From CAVPMW01 sp963706515 (GTDB lineage Bacteria; Chloroflexota; Anaerolineae; Anaerolineales; UBA4823), in contig CAVPMW010000002.1 in assembly GCA_963706515.1 (NCBI GenBank), positions 248,001 through 312,000 on the forward strand: 64,000 nt of DNA, written 5' to 3'. The position numbers were made by a program, and so were the translations under genes. The notes under the pieces were generated by a model, which saw nothing but the letters and a program-made list of their open reading frames with translations, had not been told where the DNA came from and searched no databases. This document shows, piece by piece, positions 25,519 to 34,720 of this stretch. The stretch's first letter is position 1; each line of letters opens with the position of its first letter.

Positions 25519-26592
25519 CTATGGTTCAAATTGGATTATACCCCCCCCTAGACATCGCTCGTTATCATAAATGACGGCTGCCTGACCGGGAGAGACGTCG
25601 CGCAAAGGAATGTCTAAGCGAATCTGAACCATTTTCTCCGAGATCGGGACGATCCTAGCCCAGGCTTCTGGCGCTTTATAGCGGATCTTTACCTGAGCCC
25701 GGAAGGGGGCGGATGGCGGTCGTGCGGAAATCCAATTAAATTCCCCAGCATAAAAATCTCTGCGCCCAAGCTCGTTTGCAGTACCCACCACGAGGGTATT
25801 CTCAGCGATATTCTTTGCGATCACATATAAAGGAATGGGGGAGGATATGCCGAGACCCTTCCTTTGCCCGATTGTATAAAATGCTAATCCGGGGTGAGCT
25901 CCCAGCACCTCACCTTGCATATTTACAATGGGTCCCTCATTTACGCCTGCCGGGTTCTGGCGCTTAAGAAAAGAACGGTAGTCGGAGCTGCCGAGAAAAC
26001 ATAAATCCTGGCTTTCCGCCCGGTCAGCAACTGGCAAGCTCAGCTCTCTTGCATGAGCACGTACCTCGGGCTTAGTCAATTCTCCGAGGGGAAACAGCGC
26101 ATGCTGAAGCTTCGCCTGGGTCAGCACATGCAGGATGTAAGATTGATCCTTATTATGATCAACTGCGCGGTGGAGCTCGAACTCTCCTCCGGCTTGCCGG
26201 ACGACCTGCGCGTAATGCCCGGTTGCAAGGTATTCAGCCCCGAGGGCGCGAGCGTGATCGTATAAAAATTCCCAACGAACGATTCGGTTGCATGAGACAC
26301 AAGGGTTTGGAGTAATCCCCTGGCTATAATCCCGAATGAAATTCTTTACGACAGCATCGTAAAATGTTTGCTGGGCATCCAGGCTATAGAAGGGAATATC
26401 GAGCTGGGCAGCGACTCTCCGGGCAAGCGCCATCGCTTCTGGAGCGCAACAGCGATTTTCTTCCTCCATGCCCGGCTCGCTCCACAGGCGCAGCATCAGA
26501 CCAATGACTTCGTACCCCTGCTCGACCAGCAGCGCTGCCGCAACCGAGCTATCGACTCCTCCACTCATCGCGATGGCGACTTTAATACCCAT
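25519..26592 (-). CDS. mnmA: tRNA-specific 2-thiouridylase MnmA
   Basis: About 357 residues from the ATG at 26592, which follows the cysteine desulfurase TAA by one base. MnmA adds sulfur to U34 of Lys, Glu and Gln tRNAs using ATP and sulfur from a desulfurase. The PP-loop AMSGGVDSSVAAALL is at the N-terminus; the catalytic cysteines are in NPCVSCNR (about 92-99) and in ESQDLCFLG (about 191-199), and TIGQRKGLGI marks the central domain. Coupling with the upstream desulfurase gives a complete sulfur-delivery unit. A longer start ten codons upstream would overlap the previous gene and is less likely. Confidence 0.96.
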   Translation of the reverse strand: MGIKVAIAMSGGVDSSVAAALLVEQGYEVIGLMLRLWSEPGMEEENRCCAPEAMALARRVAAQLDIPFYSLDAQQTFYDAVVKNFIRDYSQGITPNPCVSCNRIVRWEFLYDHARALGAEYLATGHYAQVVRQAGGEFELHRAVDHNKDQSYILHVLTQAKLQHALFPLGELTKPEVRAHARELSLPVADRAESQDLCFLGSSDYRSFLKRQNPAGVNEGPIVNMQGEVLGAHPGLAFYTIGQRKGLGISSPIPLYVIAKNIAENTLVVGTANELGRRDFYAGEFNWISARPPSAPFRAQVKIRYKAPEAWARIVPISEKMVQIRLDIPLRDVSPGQAAVIYDNERCLGGGIIQFEP

Positions 26593-26593
26593 C

Positions 26594-27760
26594 TTAATGC
26601 CTGATCGACCGTAATCTATCAATAACTGCGGGAAGAACGTCCATAAAGTCTTGGATCTCTTCAGTAGATGTGGATGCCCCTAGAGTTATGCGCAGCGAGC
26701 CCAGCGCCCAATCTCGGCTCAGACCAATCCCAGTCAGCACTTCAGAGGGCTCAGGATCACCAGTCTTGCAGGCTGAGCCTGATGAGCAGGCGAAACCAGC
26801 TACATCCAGAGCCATTAATAATGCATTTCCATCGACATTGCGGAAAACGAAACTGGCATGGTTCGGTAAGCGTTGTTCAGGGTGCCCGGTAAGCTGCGCG
26901 TCTGGGATCTCTTCGAGGATACGACCGATTAAGAAATCCCTCAATGGCTGTATTCGAGTTATTCGGGAGCTGCGCTCGCTGATCGCCAGGCGGAATGCCT
27001 CTGCCATACCCACGATATAGGGAATATTCGACGTCCCGGAGCGGCGGCCGGCCTCCTGACCGCCGCCTGTCTGGGTTGGGATGAGATCAGTCCCGTTCTT
27101 GCAATACAACAGCCCTATCCCTTTTGGACCATAAAACTTGTGAGCACCGAGGGATAGGAGATCCACATTTAAAGTATTGACGTCGACGGGCAAGTAAGCA
27201 GCTGCCTGCACAGCATCGGTGTGGAATGGAACTCCAGCCTGTTGGCAAACCACTCCAATTTCTCGAATCGGATTGATTGTGCCAATCTCGTTATTCGCAT
27301 AGAGGACAGATACAATTGCCGTATCCTTGCGGATTGAGGATGCTACAGTTCCTGGGTCTACTCTTCCTGACGAATCAACCGGAAGATATTCCAGGGTAAA
27401 TCCGAACACGTCGGCAAGCTGCTGCGCTGTACGGCTGACCGCATGGTGTTCGACCGGGCTGATCAAGATATGGTTCGCACCCCGTGATTTGCGCATAGCC
27501 AAAGCAGAACCCCTGATTGCCAGGTTATCGCTCTCGGTGCCGCAGGATGTGAAAATAATCTCGTCCGGTTTGCATTGCAATCCTGCAGCGATCGACTCCC
27601 GCGCCGCCTCGAGCGCCGCATCAGCCTTCTGTCCATAGCGGTGGATAGAAGAGGGGTTGCCGAAATCCTGATTCAGATAAGGCAGCATCACTTCTAGTAC
27701 CCGAGAATCAACTGGGGTAGTTGCTGCATAATCGAGATAGACTGACGTTCGGGTTAACAT
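26594..27760 (-). CDS. iscS: Cysteine desulfurase, NifS/IscS family
   Basis: 388 residues. A PLP enzyme that takes sulfur from cysteine for iron-sulfur clusters and thiolated tRNA. YLDYAATTPVD is the family start; HHAVSRTAQQ follows HILISPVE; the PLP lysine is in SLGAHKFYGPKGIG (about residue 208); the sulfur-accepting cysteine is in GFACSSGSAC (about 330-337). All key residues are present. It starts seven bases after the esterase and is followed at once by mnmA, so the likely main use is tRNA thiolation, with cluster assembly also possible because no other isc or suf genes are in view. Confidence 0.95.
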   Translation of the reverse strand: MLTRTSVYLDYAATTPVDSRVLEVMLPYLNQDFGNPSSIHRYGQKADAALEAARESIAAGLQCKPDEIIFTSCGTESDNLAIRGSALAMRKSRGANHILISPVEHHAVSRTAQQLADVFGFTLEYLPVDSSGRVDPGTVASSIRKDTAIVSVLYANNEIGTINPIREIGVVCQQAGVPFHTDAVQAAAYLPVDVNTLNVDLLSLGAHKFYGPKGIGLLYCKNGTDLIPTQTGGGQEAGRRSGTSNIPYIVGMAEAFRLAISERSSRITRIQPLRDFLIGRILEEIPDAQLTGHPEQRLPNHASFVFRNVDGNALLMALDVAGFACSSGSACKTGDPEPSEVLTGIGLSRDWALGSLRITLGASTSTEEIQDFMDVLPAVIDRLRSIRH

Positions 27761-27767
27761 AAGAGAT

Positions 27768-28509
27768 TTAATCCGGGTAGAGTTTGCCTAAGACATACGG
27801 AAGCATTTTTCGCCACCAGGGCCAATCGTGATTTACGTCATATCCCCAAATTTCCAGCCAGACCGGAATATTCTTTGCCTCCAAGAGATTTCTCAGCGCA
27901 TAAGCGTCGGCAAGCATCGGCTCTTCCCAGCGCTCCCTGACCAACACAAATCACGATGTTACTTTTTCGGTACTCGTCTATATACAGTGGATCACTCAAC
28001 TCCGGCAGAAATGCAAGGGGAGTGTTGAAATAGACGTTATCATCCATATAATCGCCGATAAACATTTTGAGCTGTGCGAGCCCGCTGATGGCGATTACGG
28101 TATCAAAGCAATCCGGATGGCGAAAGAAAAAATTGGTACAGTGATAGCCTCCCATGCTGCATCCGGTGGTTAGATATTTGCTCTCGTAAGGGTTGTGGCT
28201 CTGGATAAACGGGACCACTTCGGAGATGACATAGCGATCAAATTCATTGTGCCGTTTGGCGCGCTCTCCCGGAGGAATATTCCAATTTGCCCAGGATTGA
28301 AAGTCAATGCTATCTACCGTATAGAGCTGGATTTTGCCTGCATCAATAAAATCCTTGCAGGCTTCTACCATGCCAAAATCCTCAAACTCATAAAAACGAC
28401 CTCCCTGGGTTGGGAAAACAATAACCGGCTTCCCTCCACGACCGTAAATTTTTATCTCCATATCCTGGCTCAGACTGGCGCTCCACCACTTATGGTATTC
28501 GATATTCAT
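27768..28509 (-). CDS. Esterase-family alpha/beta hydrolase, interrupted by a one-base frameshift
   Basis: About 246 residues when two frames are joined. The first frame runs from MNIEYHKWWS to VICVGQGA; the second continues with WEEPMLADAYALRNLLEAK and ends LGKLYPD with TAA at 27768-27770. One extra base in the GCGC at 27930-27933 explains the break. The nucleophile serine is in TTGCSMGGYH (near residue 117), and a histidine in DVNHDWPWW near the end is restored by the repair, completing the triad. It resembles the putative-esterase (esterase D/antigen 85) family. It lies 27 bases after an ATP-grasp gene; the two look like a functional pair. Confidence 0.8.
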
Positions 28510-28536
28510 ATCGGTTAATTTCCAGTTTTCAATTTT

Positions 28537-29700
28537 TCAGGCAGTCTTATGGATGTATTCAGCCATATATATAATATCATCCAGATCAGGCGACCGCACC
28601 AGGTAGCCATAATCACCTAGTGCGCGGCTAAATACCCCATTAATAGGCTCGTGATGCACGATCATTTCGCCAAACGTCTCGATAACATCTTCGTGAGAGT
28701 ATGCATAGTTCCGGTTGAATTTACGCCCTACATAACCGCAATGATAATCGCGATTGTAATTTGCTGTAAACCGGTTATTGACGATGATGTTCGCCCACTC
28801 CTTGTAGACATCAATATCATTTGCATAGTTGAACATGTCGGTGGTTAACCCTCCAGGTGGCCGGATATTGACCTCGAGTGCCGTGATATTCTGGTCTCGC
28901 GTATCACGAAAGAACTCAAAATGGAAGAATCTCTCGTGGATATCGAAAGCCTTGAGCACCCGGCGCCCGGCCTCTTCCAAATCAGAAGGAATATCTCGCA
29001 AGGAATAATAATAGATCAGATCATCCTGGATGACAGTCTCCATAATGCCCTGGCTGTACTGGTGAGATGTATAAAATACAAGATTACCGTCACGGTCCGT
29101 CAAACCATCGAATGTACAGATTATGCCATCGATAAATTCTTCCAGGATATAGTCAACATCCGGTTTTTCAGCGAAAAAGGCATCCAGCTCAGAGAGCGAA
29201 TTGATTTTATAAGTTTTTGCCGCTCCAACGCCAATATCCGGCTTGGCGACCACCGGGTAACCTACTTCTGCGATCAGTTTTTTTGCCTGAGTGATGGTCT
29301 GAGTGACTTTCCCTCTCGCAACGCGTATGCCGGCTTTAATAAAGGTATTCTTCATCAGTGATTTGCGCTTTACCCGTGCAATGGCGTCATTTTTTAACCC
29401 AGGAATATTAAAATCGGTGCGTAGCTGGGCTTCTGTCTCCAGCCAGTATTCATTTTGCGAGTCAAGACGATCCAGTTTTCCGTAATGGTAAGTAAAGTAC
29501 CCGAGCGCACGTAACAGCTCATCGTAATGGTGCATGTTATTGACCAGATAGTATTCCGTTAATACTTCGCGCAACTCGGGTCGCAAATTATCGAAAGGCT
29601 CGTCTGCTAATCCGAGTACATTGACTCCCAGGTAGTGTAGATTAACGCAGAATAGATAGTAATTAGGTGGAAAGTGAGGCGATAAAAACACAAAGTTCAT
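28537..29700 (-). CDS. ATP-grasp family protein, ligase of unknown substrate
   Basis: 387 residues. The ATP-grasp fold is seen from VGYPVVAKPDIGVGAAKTYKI (about 146-166, nucleotide-binding lysine), YILEEFIDG (about 182-190) and the metal-binding ITALEVNIRPPGG near 273-285 with Glu and Asn. It resembles carbamoyl-phosphate-synthase-like or D-Ala-D-Ala-like single-chain ligases that join an acid to an amine or thiol through an acyl phosphate. It is the first gene of the operon and is followed by an esterase, an association that could mean ligation and hydrolysis of the same bond type; that is inference. GGAG precedes the ATG. Confidence 0.8.
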   Translation of the reverse strand: MNFVFLSPHFPPNYYLFCVNLHYLGVNVLGLADEPFDNLRPELREVLTEYYLVNNMHHYDELLRALGYFTYHYGKLDRLDSQNEYWLETEAQLRTDFNIPGLKNDAIARVKRKSLMKNTFIKAGIRVARGKVTQTITQAKKLIAEVGYPVVAKPDIGVGAAKTYKINSLSELDAFFAEKPDVDYILEEFIDGIICTFDGLTDRDGNLVFYTSHQYSQGIMETVIQDDLIYYYSLRDIPSDLEEAGRRVLKAFDIHERFFHFEFFRDTRDQNITALEVNIRPPGGLTTDMFNYANDIDVYKEWANIIVNNRFTANYNRDYHCGYVGRKFNRNYAYSHEDVIETFGEMIVHHEPINGVFSRALGDYGYLVRSPDLDDIIYMAEYIHKTA

Positions 29701-29750
29701 TTCGTTACTCCATTAACACATTAATACATCCTGGGAGTGGTAATTTCCTA

Positions 29751-29779
29751 TTTATACGATATTATTTGTATTCTTGCAA
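29751..29779 (-). promoter_or_regulatory. Promoter of the ATP-grasp - esterase - iscS - mnmA operon
   Basis: On the minus strand TTGCAA (29779-29774) and TATAAA (29756-29751) are 17 bases apart. Start near 29744 would leave a leader of about 44 bases before the ATG at 29700. Confidence 0.65.
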
Positions 29780-29926
29780 TCTCTGCAAGAGGAAAGCCGG
29801 CAGGATTTTTGCCTCGTCAAGATTTGGATGGGTTTATGGTTTCTTGGTCTTCCAGCAAAATGGACTGAAATTATAAATATCAGTAAAATTGTCCGAAATA
29901 TTCTCTCTTCGTTGCTCATTCTCGCC

Positions 29927-29935
29927 TGATATAAT
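29927..29935 (+). promoter_or_regulatory. Extended -10 promoter of the phosphohexomutase operon
   Basis: TGATATAAT is a TGn-extended perfect TATAAT (29930-29935). No good -35 is seen, as is common for extended -10 promoters. Start near 29942 gives a leader of about 30 bases with AGAAGGA before the ATG at 29972. Confidence 0.6.
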
Positions 29936-29971
29936 TGGATTGTTCTGATCTTCACGACCCGAGAAGGATGT

Positions 29972-31393
29972 ATGCCGCAGAACATAAAGTTCGGAACTGA
30001 CGGTTGGCGAGGAAAAATAGCGGATGATTATACATTTGATAACGTCCGCCGCTGCGCTCAGGGATTTGCCTCCTACCTGATAAAGAATCGTCCAGCCGAT
30101 CAGTGGATTGTGGTAGGTTATGATAAACGCTTCCAATCCGAGGAATTTGCGGTAAGCGTTGCGGAAGTTCTGGCGGGTAATGGTATAAACGTATATCTTA
30201 CCGAATCAGCAACTCCGACCCCGGTAATCTCATATTCAGCGAAGGCGAAAAAGACAGCGGGAGCCGTCAATATTACTGCATCTCACAACCCGGCTTCCGA
30301 TAATGGGTTTAAGGTGCGGAATGAATTTGGCGGGGCGATTGATCCAGTGGGTCTCAAGCAAATCGAGGAGCTGATACCTGCATCGGTCGATGAAGTCAAA
30401 TTCCTGAGCATCAACGATGCACTCAGCGATCGCAAAATTGAATATTTTGATCCGGCGCCAATTTATATCGAACAAATCCACCGGATGATCGACCTCGAGC
30501 CGATCAAGGCTGCCGGGCTGAAGGTGCTGGTTGATCCGATGTGGGGAAATGGCGCCGGCTGGTTTTCACGGCTGCTGTCCGGTGGTCGAATCGAGATAAG
30601 CGAAATTCATAACTCTCGCAATCCTATATTTCCGGAGATGTCTCGCCCAGAACCCATCCGACCGAATATCGATGTAGGCCTGCGAACGTCCGTTGAAATA
30701 GGTGCGGATGTATTAATAATCACGGATGGTGATGCCGACCGAGTGGGGGTCGGGGACGAACACGGGGAGTTTATCAACCAATTGCGCGTTTTTGCGCTGC
30801 TTGCATATTACCTTTTAGAAGTCAAGGGAAAACGTGGTCCGATCGTCAAGACACTCTCAACGACCAATATGCTCGATATTCTTGGAAAAATTTACGGTGT
30901 CGAGGTTTTTCACACCGGAGTTGGCTTTAAATACGTAGCCCCAAAGATGTTGGAAACGAATGCGCTCATCGGCGGTGAGGAATCAGGGGGATATGCATTC
31001 AGGGATCATGTGCCTGAGCGTGATGGTATATTAGCGGGCTTATATATCCTTGACATGATGGTTCGGTTAGGGAAGAAACCCTCCGAGCTTGTCGAGGAGT
31101 TATTCTCGGTGGTCGGACCTCATTATTACAATCGCATCGATACACACTTCGAGGGGGATGCAGAAGAAAGGAAGAATAGAATTCTCAAAGCAAACCCCAC
31201 CTTATTAGGCGGACTGAAGGTTACTGGGCTGGTTTCAACGGATGGATTTAAGTTTAATCTGGAAGATGGTGGGTGGTTATTAATTCGCTTCTCCGGGACA
31301 GAGCCGATAATTCGCGTTTATACGGAAACAACTCACCAGGATCGCGTCGAGGCAATCTTGTTTGATGGGTTAAAATTGGCAGGATTACGCTAG
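29972..31393 (+). CDS. Phosphoglucomutase/phosphomannomutase family protein
   Basis: 473 residues of the alpha-D-phosphohexomutase family, which moves phosphate between C1 and C6 of hexoses. All four active-site loops are present: the phosphoserine loop TASHNPASDNG (near residue 102), the magnesium loop DGDADRVG (near 251), the sugar-binding loop GGEESGGYAF (near 336) and the phosphate-binding loop RFSGTEPIIR (near 439). The balance between glucose and mannose substrates cannot be settled. It starts a three-gene operon with TatD and polyprenyl synthase; its TAG shares its G with the GTG of tatD. Confidence 0.93.
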   Translation: MPQNIKFGTDGWRGKIADDYTFDNVRRCAQGFASYLIKNRPADQWIVVGYDKRFQSEEFAVSVAEVLAGNGINVYLTESATPTPVISYSAKAKKTAGAVNITASHNPASDNGFKVRNEFGGAIDPVGLKQIEELIPASVDEVKFLSINDALSDRKIEYFDPAPIYIEQIHRMIDLEPIKAAGLKVLVDPMWGNGAGWFSRLLSGGRIEISEIHNSRNPIFPEMSRPEPIRPNIDVGLRTSVEIGADVLIITDGDADRVGVGDEHGEFINQLRVFALLAYYLLEVKGKRGPIVKTLSTTNMLDILGKIYGVEVFHTGVGFKYVAPKMLETNALIGGEESGGYAFRDHVPERDGILAGLYILDMMVRLGKKPSELVEELFSVVGPHYYNRIDTHFEGDAEERKNRILKANPTLLGGLKVTGLVSTDGFKFNLEDGGWLLIRFSGTEPIIRVYTETTHQDRVEAILFDGLKLAGLR

Positions 31394-32205
31394 TGCTTTG
31401 CGACACCCATTGCCATTTGAACTTTGACAACTTTGATATGGATCGGGAGGAAGTTCTAAATCGGGCAAAAGCCGCGGGTGTAATTCGCATATTGAACCCT
31501 GGTGTCGATGAAGCTACCAGTCATCAGGCAGTAAAATATACCCAGGATTTTCCAGAAGTTTTTGCCGCAGCAGGCATCCATCCAAACAGCGCGCAAAGCT
31601 GGTCGGATCACTCGTTGGTCATGCTGCAAGAACTTGCCGCTAATGAAAAGGTCGTCGCGATCGGTGAGATTGGACTCGATTATTACCGCAACCTGGCGTC
31701 AAAGCTCCTCCAGCAGCAAATATTCTCGTATCAGCTGGCTTTAGCTGCCGAGGTGGACCTTCCGGTCATTATCCATATTCGCGACTCGAGCGAGGACGAC
31801 CGTTCAGCCAGCCAGGATGCGCTGGAGATATTAGGCGACTGGCACCACGAGCTGGAGCTGCGCAGCTCGACCCTGGTTAATCGTGCAGGCGTCTTGCACT
31901 CTTTTTCTTCGAGCTTAGAAGTGGCTGAACAAGCGATTAAGATAGGTTTTATGATTGGGATTACCGGTCCTGTTACTTTCCAGAATGCCGCGAGACTCCG
32001 CAAAGTCGTAGCGGAGCTGCCAGTGAAGCATCTATTAATAGAGACTGATTCCCCGTTCCTTACACCTGTTCCCTATCGCGGTCAGAGGAATGAGCCAGCA
32101 AGAGTTTTACACGTTGCAGAAAAAATTGGCGAATTGCACAATATGGACCTGGATCAGATAGCTGAAATTACAACCCAAAACAGTGAAAGGTTATTTCGTT
32201 GGTGA
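31393..32205 (+). CDS. tatD: TatD family deoxyribonuclease
   Basis: 270 residues of the TatD metal-dependent hydrolase family, a TIM-barrel that acts as a 3'-5' DNA/RNA exonuclease. Metal ligands are in DTHCHLNF at the N-terminus, GEIGLDYY near residue 92, HIRDSSEDD, VLHSFSSS and ETDSPFLTP near 217. It starts with GTG at 31393, overlapping the previous stop by one base. About 20 residues (DWHHELELRSSTLVNRAG) form an insert before the HSF motif not usual in E. coli TatD. The end overlaps the polyprenyl synthase start. Confidence 0.93.
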   Translation: MLCDTHCHLNFDNFDMDREEVLNRAKAAGVIRILNPGVDEATSHQAVKYTQDFPEVFAAAGIHPNSAQSWSDHSLVMLQELAANEKVVAIGEIGLDYYRNLASKLLQQQIFSYQLALAAEVDLPVIIHIRDSSEDDRSASQDALEILGDWHHELELRSSTLVNRAGVLHSFSSSLEVAEQAIKIGFMIGITGPVTFQNAARLRKVVAELPVKHLLIETDSPFLTPVPYRGQRNEPARVLHVAEKIGELHNMDLDQIAEITTQNSERLFRW

Positions 32206-33179
32206 GCAAGCAGTTGGAAGCCATTAGTTTCTATACCCCAGTCTCGGCATTAATTCCAAAGGTCGAAGAGCGCATGCGCCTATCTACGGAAGAGCACCAT
32301 GCCGAGTTGGGGAATGCGCTTGAGCACCTGCTGTCTTCCGGAGGGAAAAGGGTACGCGTGGCAGTGACTTTACTCTCCGGAATTATGCTCGGAGCAAGTG
32401 AGCAGAGATTAATCACTTTGGCAGCCGCCATTGAGCTTTTACACACCGCTACCCTGGTACACGATGACTTAATTGATGGATCACTGCTTAGACGGGGAAT
32501 TGCTACCTTAAATTCACAATGGAGTCCGGCGGCTACGGTTCTCACCGGTGATTTCATTTTCGCCCAGGCAGCAAAATTGGCTGCGGAAACAGATTCGGTC
32601 TCTGTAATGCGAGTATTTGCCAGCACGCTGGCTACGATCGTCAATGGAGAAATCACCCAGATGTTCTCCGTGCAAGGGAGCACCAATCGGAAGGAATATC
32701 TCAACCGTATCTATGCAAAGACCGCTTCGATGTTCGAGCTGGCTGCCGAGTCTGCAGCGATTCTCAGCATGACTAACCAGGACGTTATCCGCCAAATGAA
32801 GTCATTTGGTTATGAGATCGGGATGGCCTTCCAGATCGTCGACGATGTTCTGGATTTTACCGGGGAGCAATTATCGCTGGGAAAACCGGTAGCCAGCGAT
32901 TTACGGAATGGACTGATCACCTTACCAGCAATTTGCTATTTGGAATTGCACCCCGATGACCCCGATGTCCAATTCATCCGTTTCGGGCTGCCGGCAAGCG
33001 ATGCTCAGATTGATCAGATGATGGCGAAAATCCGGCAGACCGGTGCGATCGAGCTTGCCCTGGATGAAGCTCGCAGCCACATCCGGCGCGCTGAAGAAAT
33101 AATGGAAATGATGCCAGAGGGTGAAGAGCGCCAGGCATTGCTGGAGCTTGCCGATTATATTGTCAACCGCAATCAATGA
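32202..33179 (+). CDS. Polyprenyl (all-trans) diphosphate synthase
   Basis: 325 residues from a GTG at 32202 (a TTG one codon earlier is an alternative); GAAAGG lies upstream inside tatD. Head-to-tail prenyl synthase: GGKRVR near residue 48 binds diphosphate; the first Asp-rich motif is HDDLIDGSLLRRG (near 89), the second QIVDDVLDFTG (near 214). The residues before the first motif are small or medium (ELLHTATL), which favours a long chain product such as a quinone side chain or polyprenol. It closes the operon with phosphohexomutase and tatD. Confidence 0.92.
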   Translation: MSKQLEAISFYTPVSALIPKVEERMRLSTEEHHAELGNALEHLLSSGGKRVRVAVTLLSGIMLGASEQRLITLAAAIELLHTATLVHDDLIDGSLLRRGIATLNSQWSPAATVLTGDFIFAQAAKLAAETDSVSVMRVFASTLATIVNGEITQMFSVQGSTNRKEYLNRIYAKTASMFELAAESAAILSMTNQDVIRQMKSFGYEIGMAFQIVDDVLDFTGEQLSLGKPVASDLRNGLITLPAICYLELHPDDPDVQFIRFGLPASDAQIDQMMAKIRQTGAIELALDEARSHIRRAEEIMEMMPEGEERQALLELADYIVNRNQ

Positions 33180-33197
33180 TGTTCAAACCTGCTCGCC

Positions 33198-33226
33198 TTG
33201 ACTGTTTATAGCGAATGTGGTAAATT
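33198..33226 (+). promoter_or_regulatory. Promoter upstream of the aminotransferase leader
   Basis: TTGACT (33198-33203) and TAAATT (33221-33226) are 17 bases apart. The start would be near 33233, about 170 bases before the aminotransferase ATG and 125 before an intrinsic terminator. Confidence 0.6.
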
Positions 33227-33356
33227 CCAGCCCAATATGACGCCAGTAAATGGATTGACTGCAGATATGAATACTAATCCACCCGATTAATTGTGCGGGG
33301 TTATTGGATGTTATTCATGAGCAAATGTCTTCCGAAGTAAACAAATGAATTGACCC

Positions 33357-33384
33357 AAGCCCCGTGCAAACGGGGCTTTTTTAT
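33357..33384 (+). terminator. Intrinsic terminator 21 bases upstream of the aminotransferase gene
   Basis: AAGCCCCG (33357-33364) pairs with CGGGGCTT (33371-33378), followed by a T-run to 33382. It may simply end the preceding operon, but a good promoter at 33198 puts it inside a leader. An upstream CGGGG (33296-33300), itself in a possible hairpin at 33277-33309, could pair with the CCCCG of the terminator and give an alternative structure. Confidence 0.75.
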
Positions 33385-33404
33385 AATATTTCCTGGAGGC
33401 TCAC

Positions 33405-34715
33405 ATGGCAGAAGCCGCAAATTCGAACGCACCTGTTTTTGTTGTTCCCGATCAAAATTTGGTCCCGGTCAGCGAACACCTGGCGAGGATGATGACTATT
33501 CCACCTTCCAGGATGTTCCTTATCAATAAATCCTTGAAGGTTTACCAACAGAAGAATCCGGGAAGCCCAGTATTTGACGCCTCGCAAGGGGATGGCGGCG
33601 CCAGCTTGCCAGGAGTATTGCCAGAGCTCTTGCGCCGGGCGGCTGAGATGCAGGTCGAACACGGCAGCGCGTACGATATGCCTTTCGGCTGTGACGCTTA
33701 CCGCAAAGCTGTGCTGGAGCAATATTGGAAAATTGAGCCAGATCTCGGCCTCCGCCCGGAAAATATTATCGCCACTGTTGGAGGCAGGGATGGACTGGTT
33801 AAAGCCTATGAGGCCATGCTGGCTCTCGGGTATGGGCGCCAGGGGGATGCAATTATCGTCTCGCGGGTGCCTTGGATTTCTTATAACTGGGGACCATATG
33901 GGATCGGCGCAAATGTGCTGCTTGCACCGGGACTTCCAGAAGAGGGGTGGGCATATTCAGAAGCTGGACTGCAAGAATGCGTGACCTTTGCCGCAAAATC
34001 CGGAAGGAAAATCGCCGGGTTGGTCATCACTTGCCCGGATAATCCCACTGGGCTGACCATAACACCTGAGAGTCAAATCCGGCTGGCAAAGTTTGCCTTA
34101 GGGGCAGGGGTTGCCTTTGTCCTGTTCGACTGGATGTACCATTATGTTACTGACGAACAGCCCATTGATCTAAATAAATTCTTACGGAATTTCGATGCGG
34201 ATGAAAGGAATAAAATCTTCATTCTCGACGGCATAACCAAATCCTTAGGCGGATCCAATATTCGCAATTGCCATCTGATTGCCCCCGAAACCCCGGCAAA
34301 ATTTATTACCTCACGCGCTTCTCACGGGGTTATCCCCCCATTTTATGCCCAGGCGGTCGCCATGGCTGCTTACGAGATGGGGTACTCAAAAGCCTGCCGT
34401 ACCATTGTTGATCCGACGAATGAAAGCCGCAAGGTGTTGAAGAAGCTGTTGGAGAGCAGCGGCTTCCGTCATATCCTGGGTAAAGGATACTATGCCTTTA
34501 TTCATGTAGGCGGCTGGTTGCAGTATAAGGGGTGGGTAGATACTGAACCCTTAGGACAATATCTGGCTGAGGACTACGGAGTGGCGGTCGTTCCAGGAAT
34601 TTATTTCTCTCAATTTGGCGCAGAATGGATCCGTTTTTCATACGCGACGCCTCCAGAGCGGACTGAAGGTGCTTTCCAGCGCCTGGTGCAGGGATTGAAA
34701 GCGCTGGAGGGTTAA
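33405..34715 (+). CDS. PLP-dependent class I/II aminotransferase
   Basis: 436 residues, fold-type I aminotransferase with CTGGAGG before the ATG. The substrate carboxylate/cofactor regions are visible: SQGDGGASLPG, GGRDGLVKAYEAML (near 126), CPDNPTGLTI (near 213), the YHYVTDEQ segment after the cofactor Asp (VLFDWMYHY), the PLP lysine in DGITKSLGGSNIRN (near 281) and the terminal arginine in WIRFSYATPPE. It resembles valine-pyruvate or aspartate-type aminotransferases but the substrate is not readable. Its stop is five bases before the ATG of the large ligase-peptidase fusion, so the two enzymes are one operon and probably one pathway. Confidence 0.88.
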   Translation: MAEAANSNAPVFVVPDQNLVPVSEHLARMMTIPPSRMFLINKSLKVYQQKNPGSPVFDASQGDGGASLPGVLPELLRRAAEMQVEHGSAYDMPFGCDAYRKAVLEQYWKIEPDLGLRPENIIATVGGRDGLVKAYEAMLALGYGRQGDAIIVSRVPWISYNWGPYGIGANVLLAPGLPEEGWAYSEAGLQECVTFAAKSGRKIAGLVITCPDNPTGLTITPESQIRLAKFALGAGVAFVLFDWMYHYVTDEQPIDLNKFLRNFDADERNKIFILDGITKSLGGSNIRNCHLIAPETPAKFITSRASHGVIPPFYAQAVAMAAYEMGYSKACRTIVDPTNESRKVLKKLLESSGFRHILGKGYYAFIHVGGWLQYKGWVDTEPLGQYLAEDYGVAVVPGIYFSQFGAEWIRFSYATPPERTEGAFQRLVQGLKALEG

Positions 34716-34720
34716 CCTTT

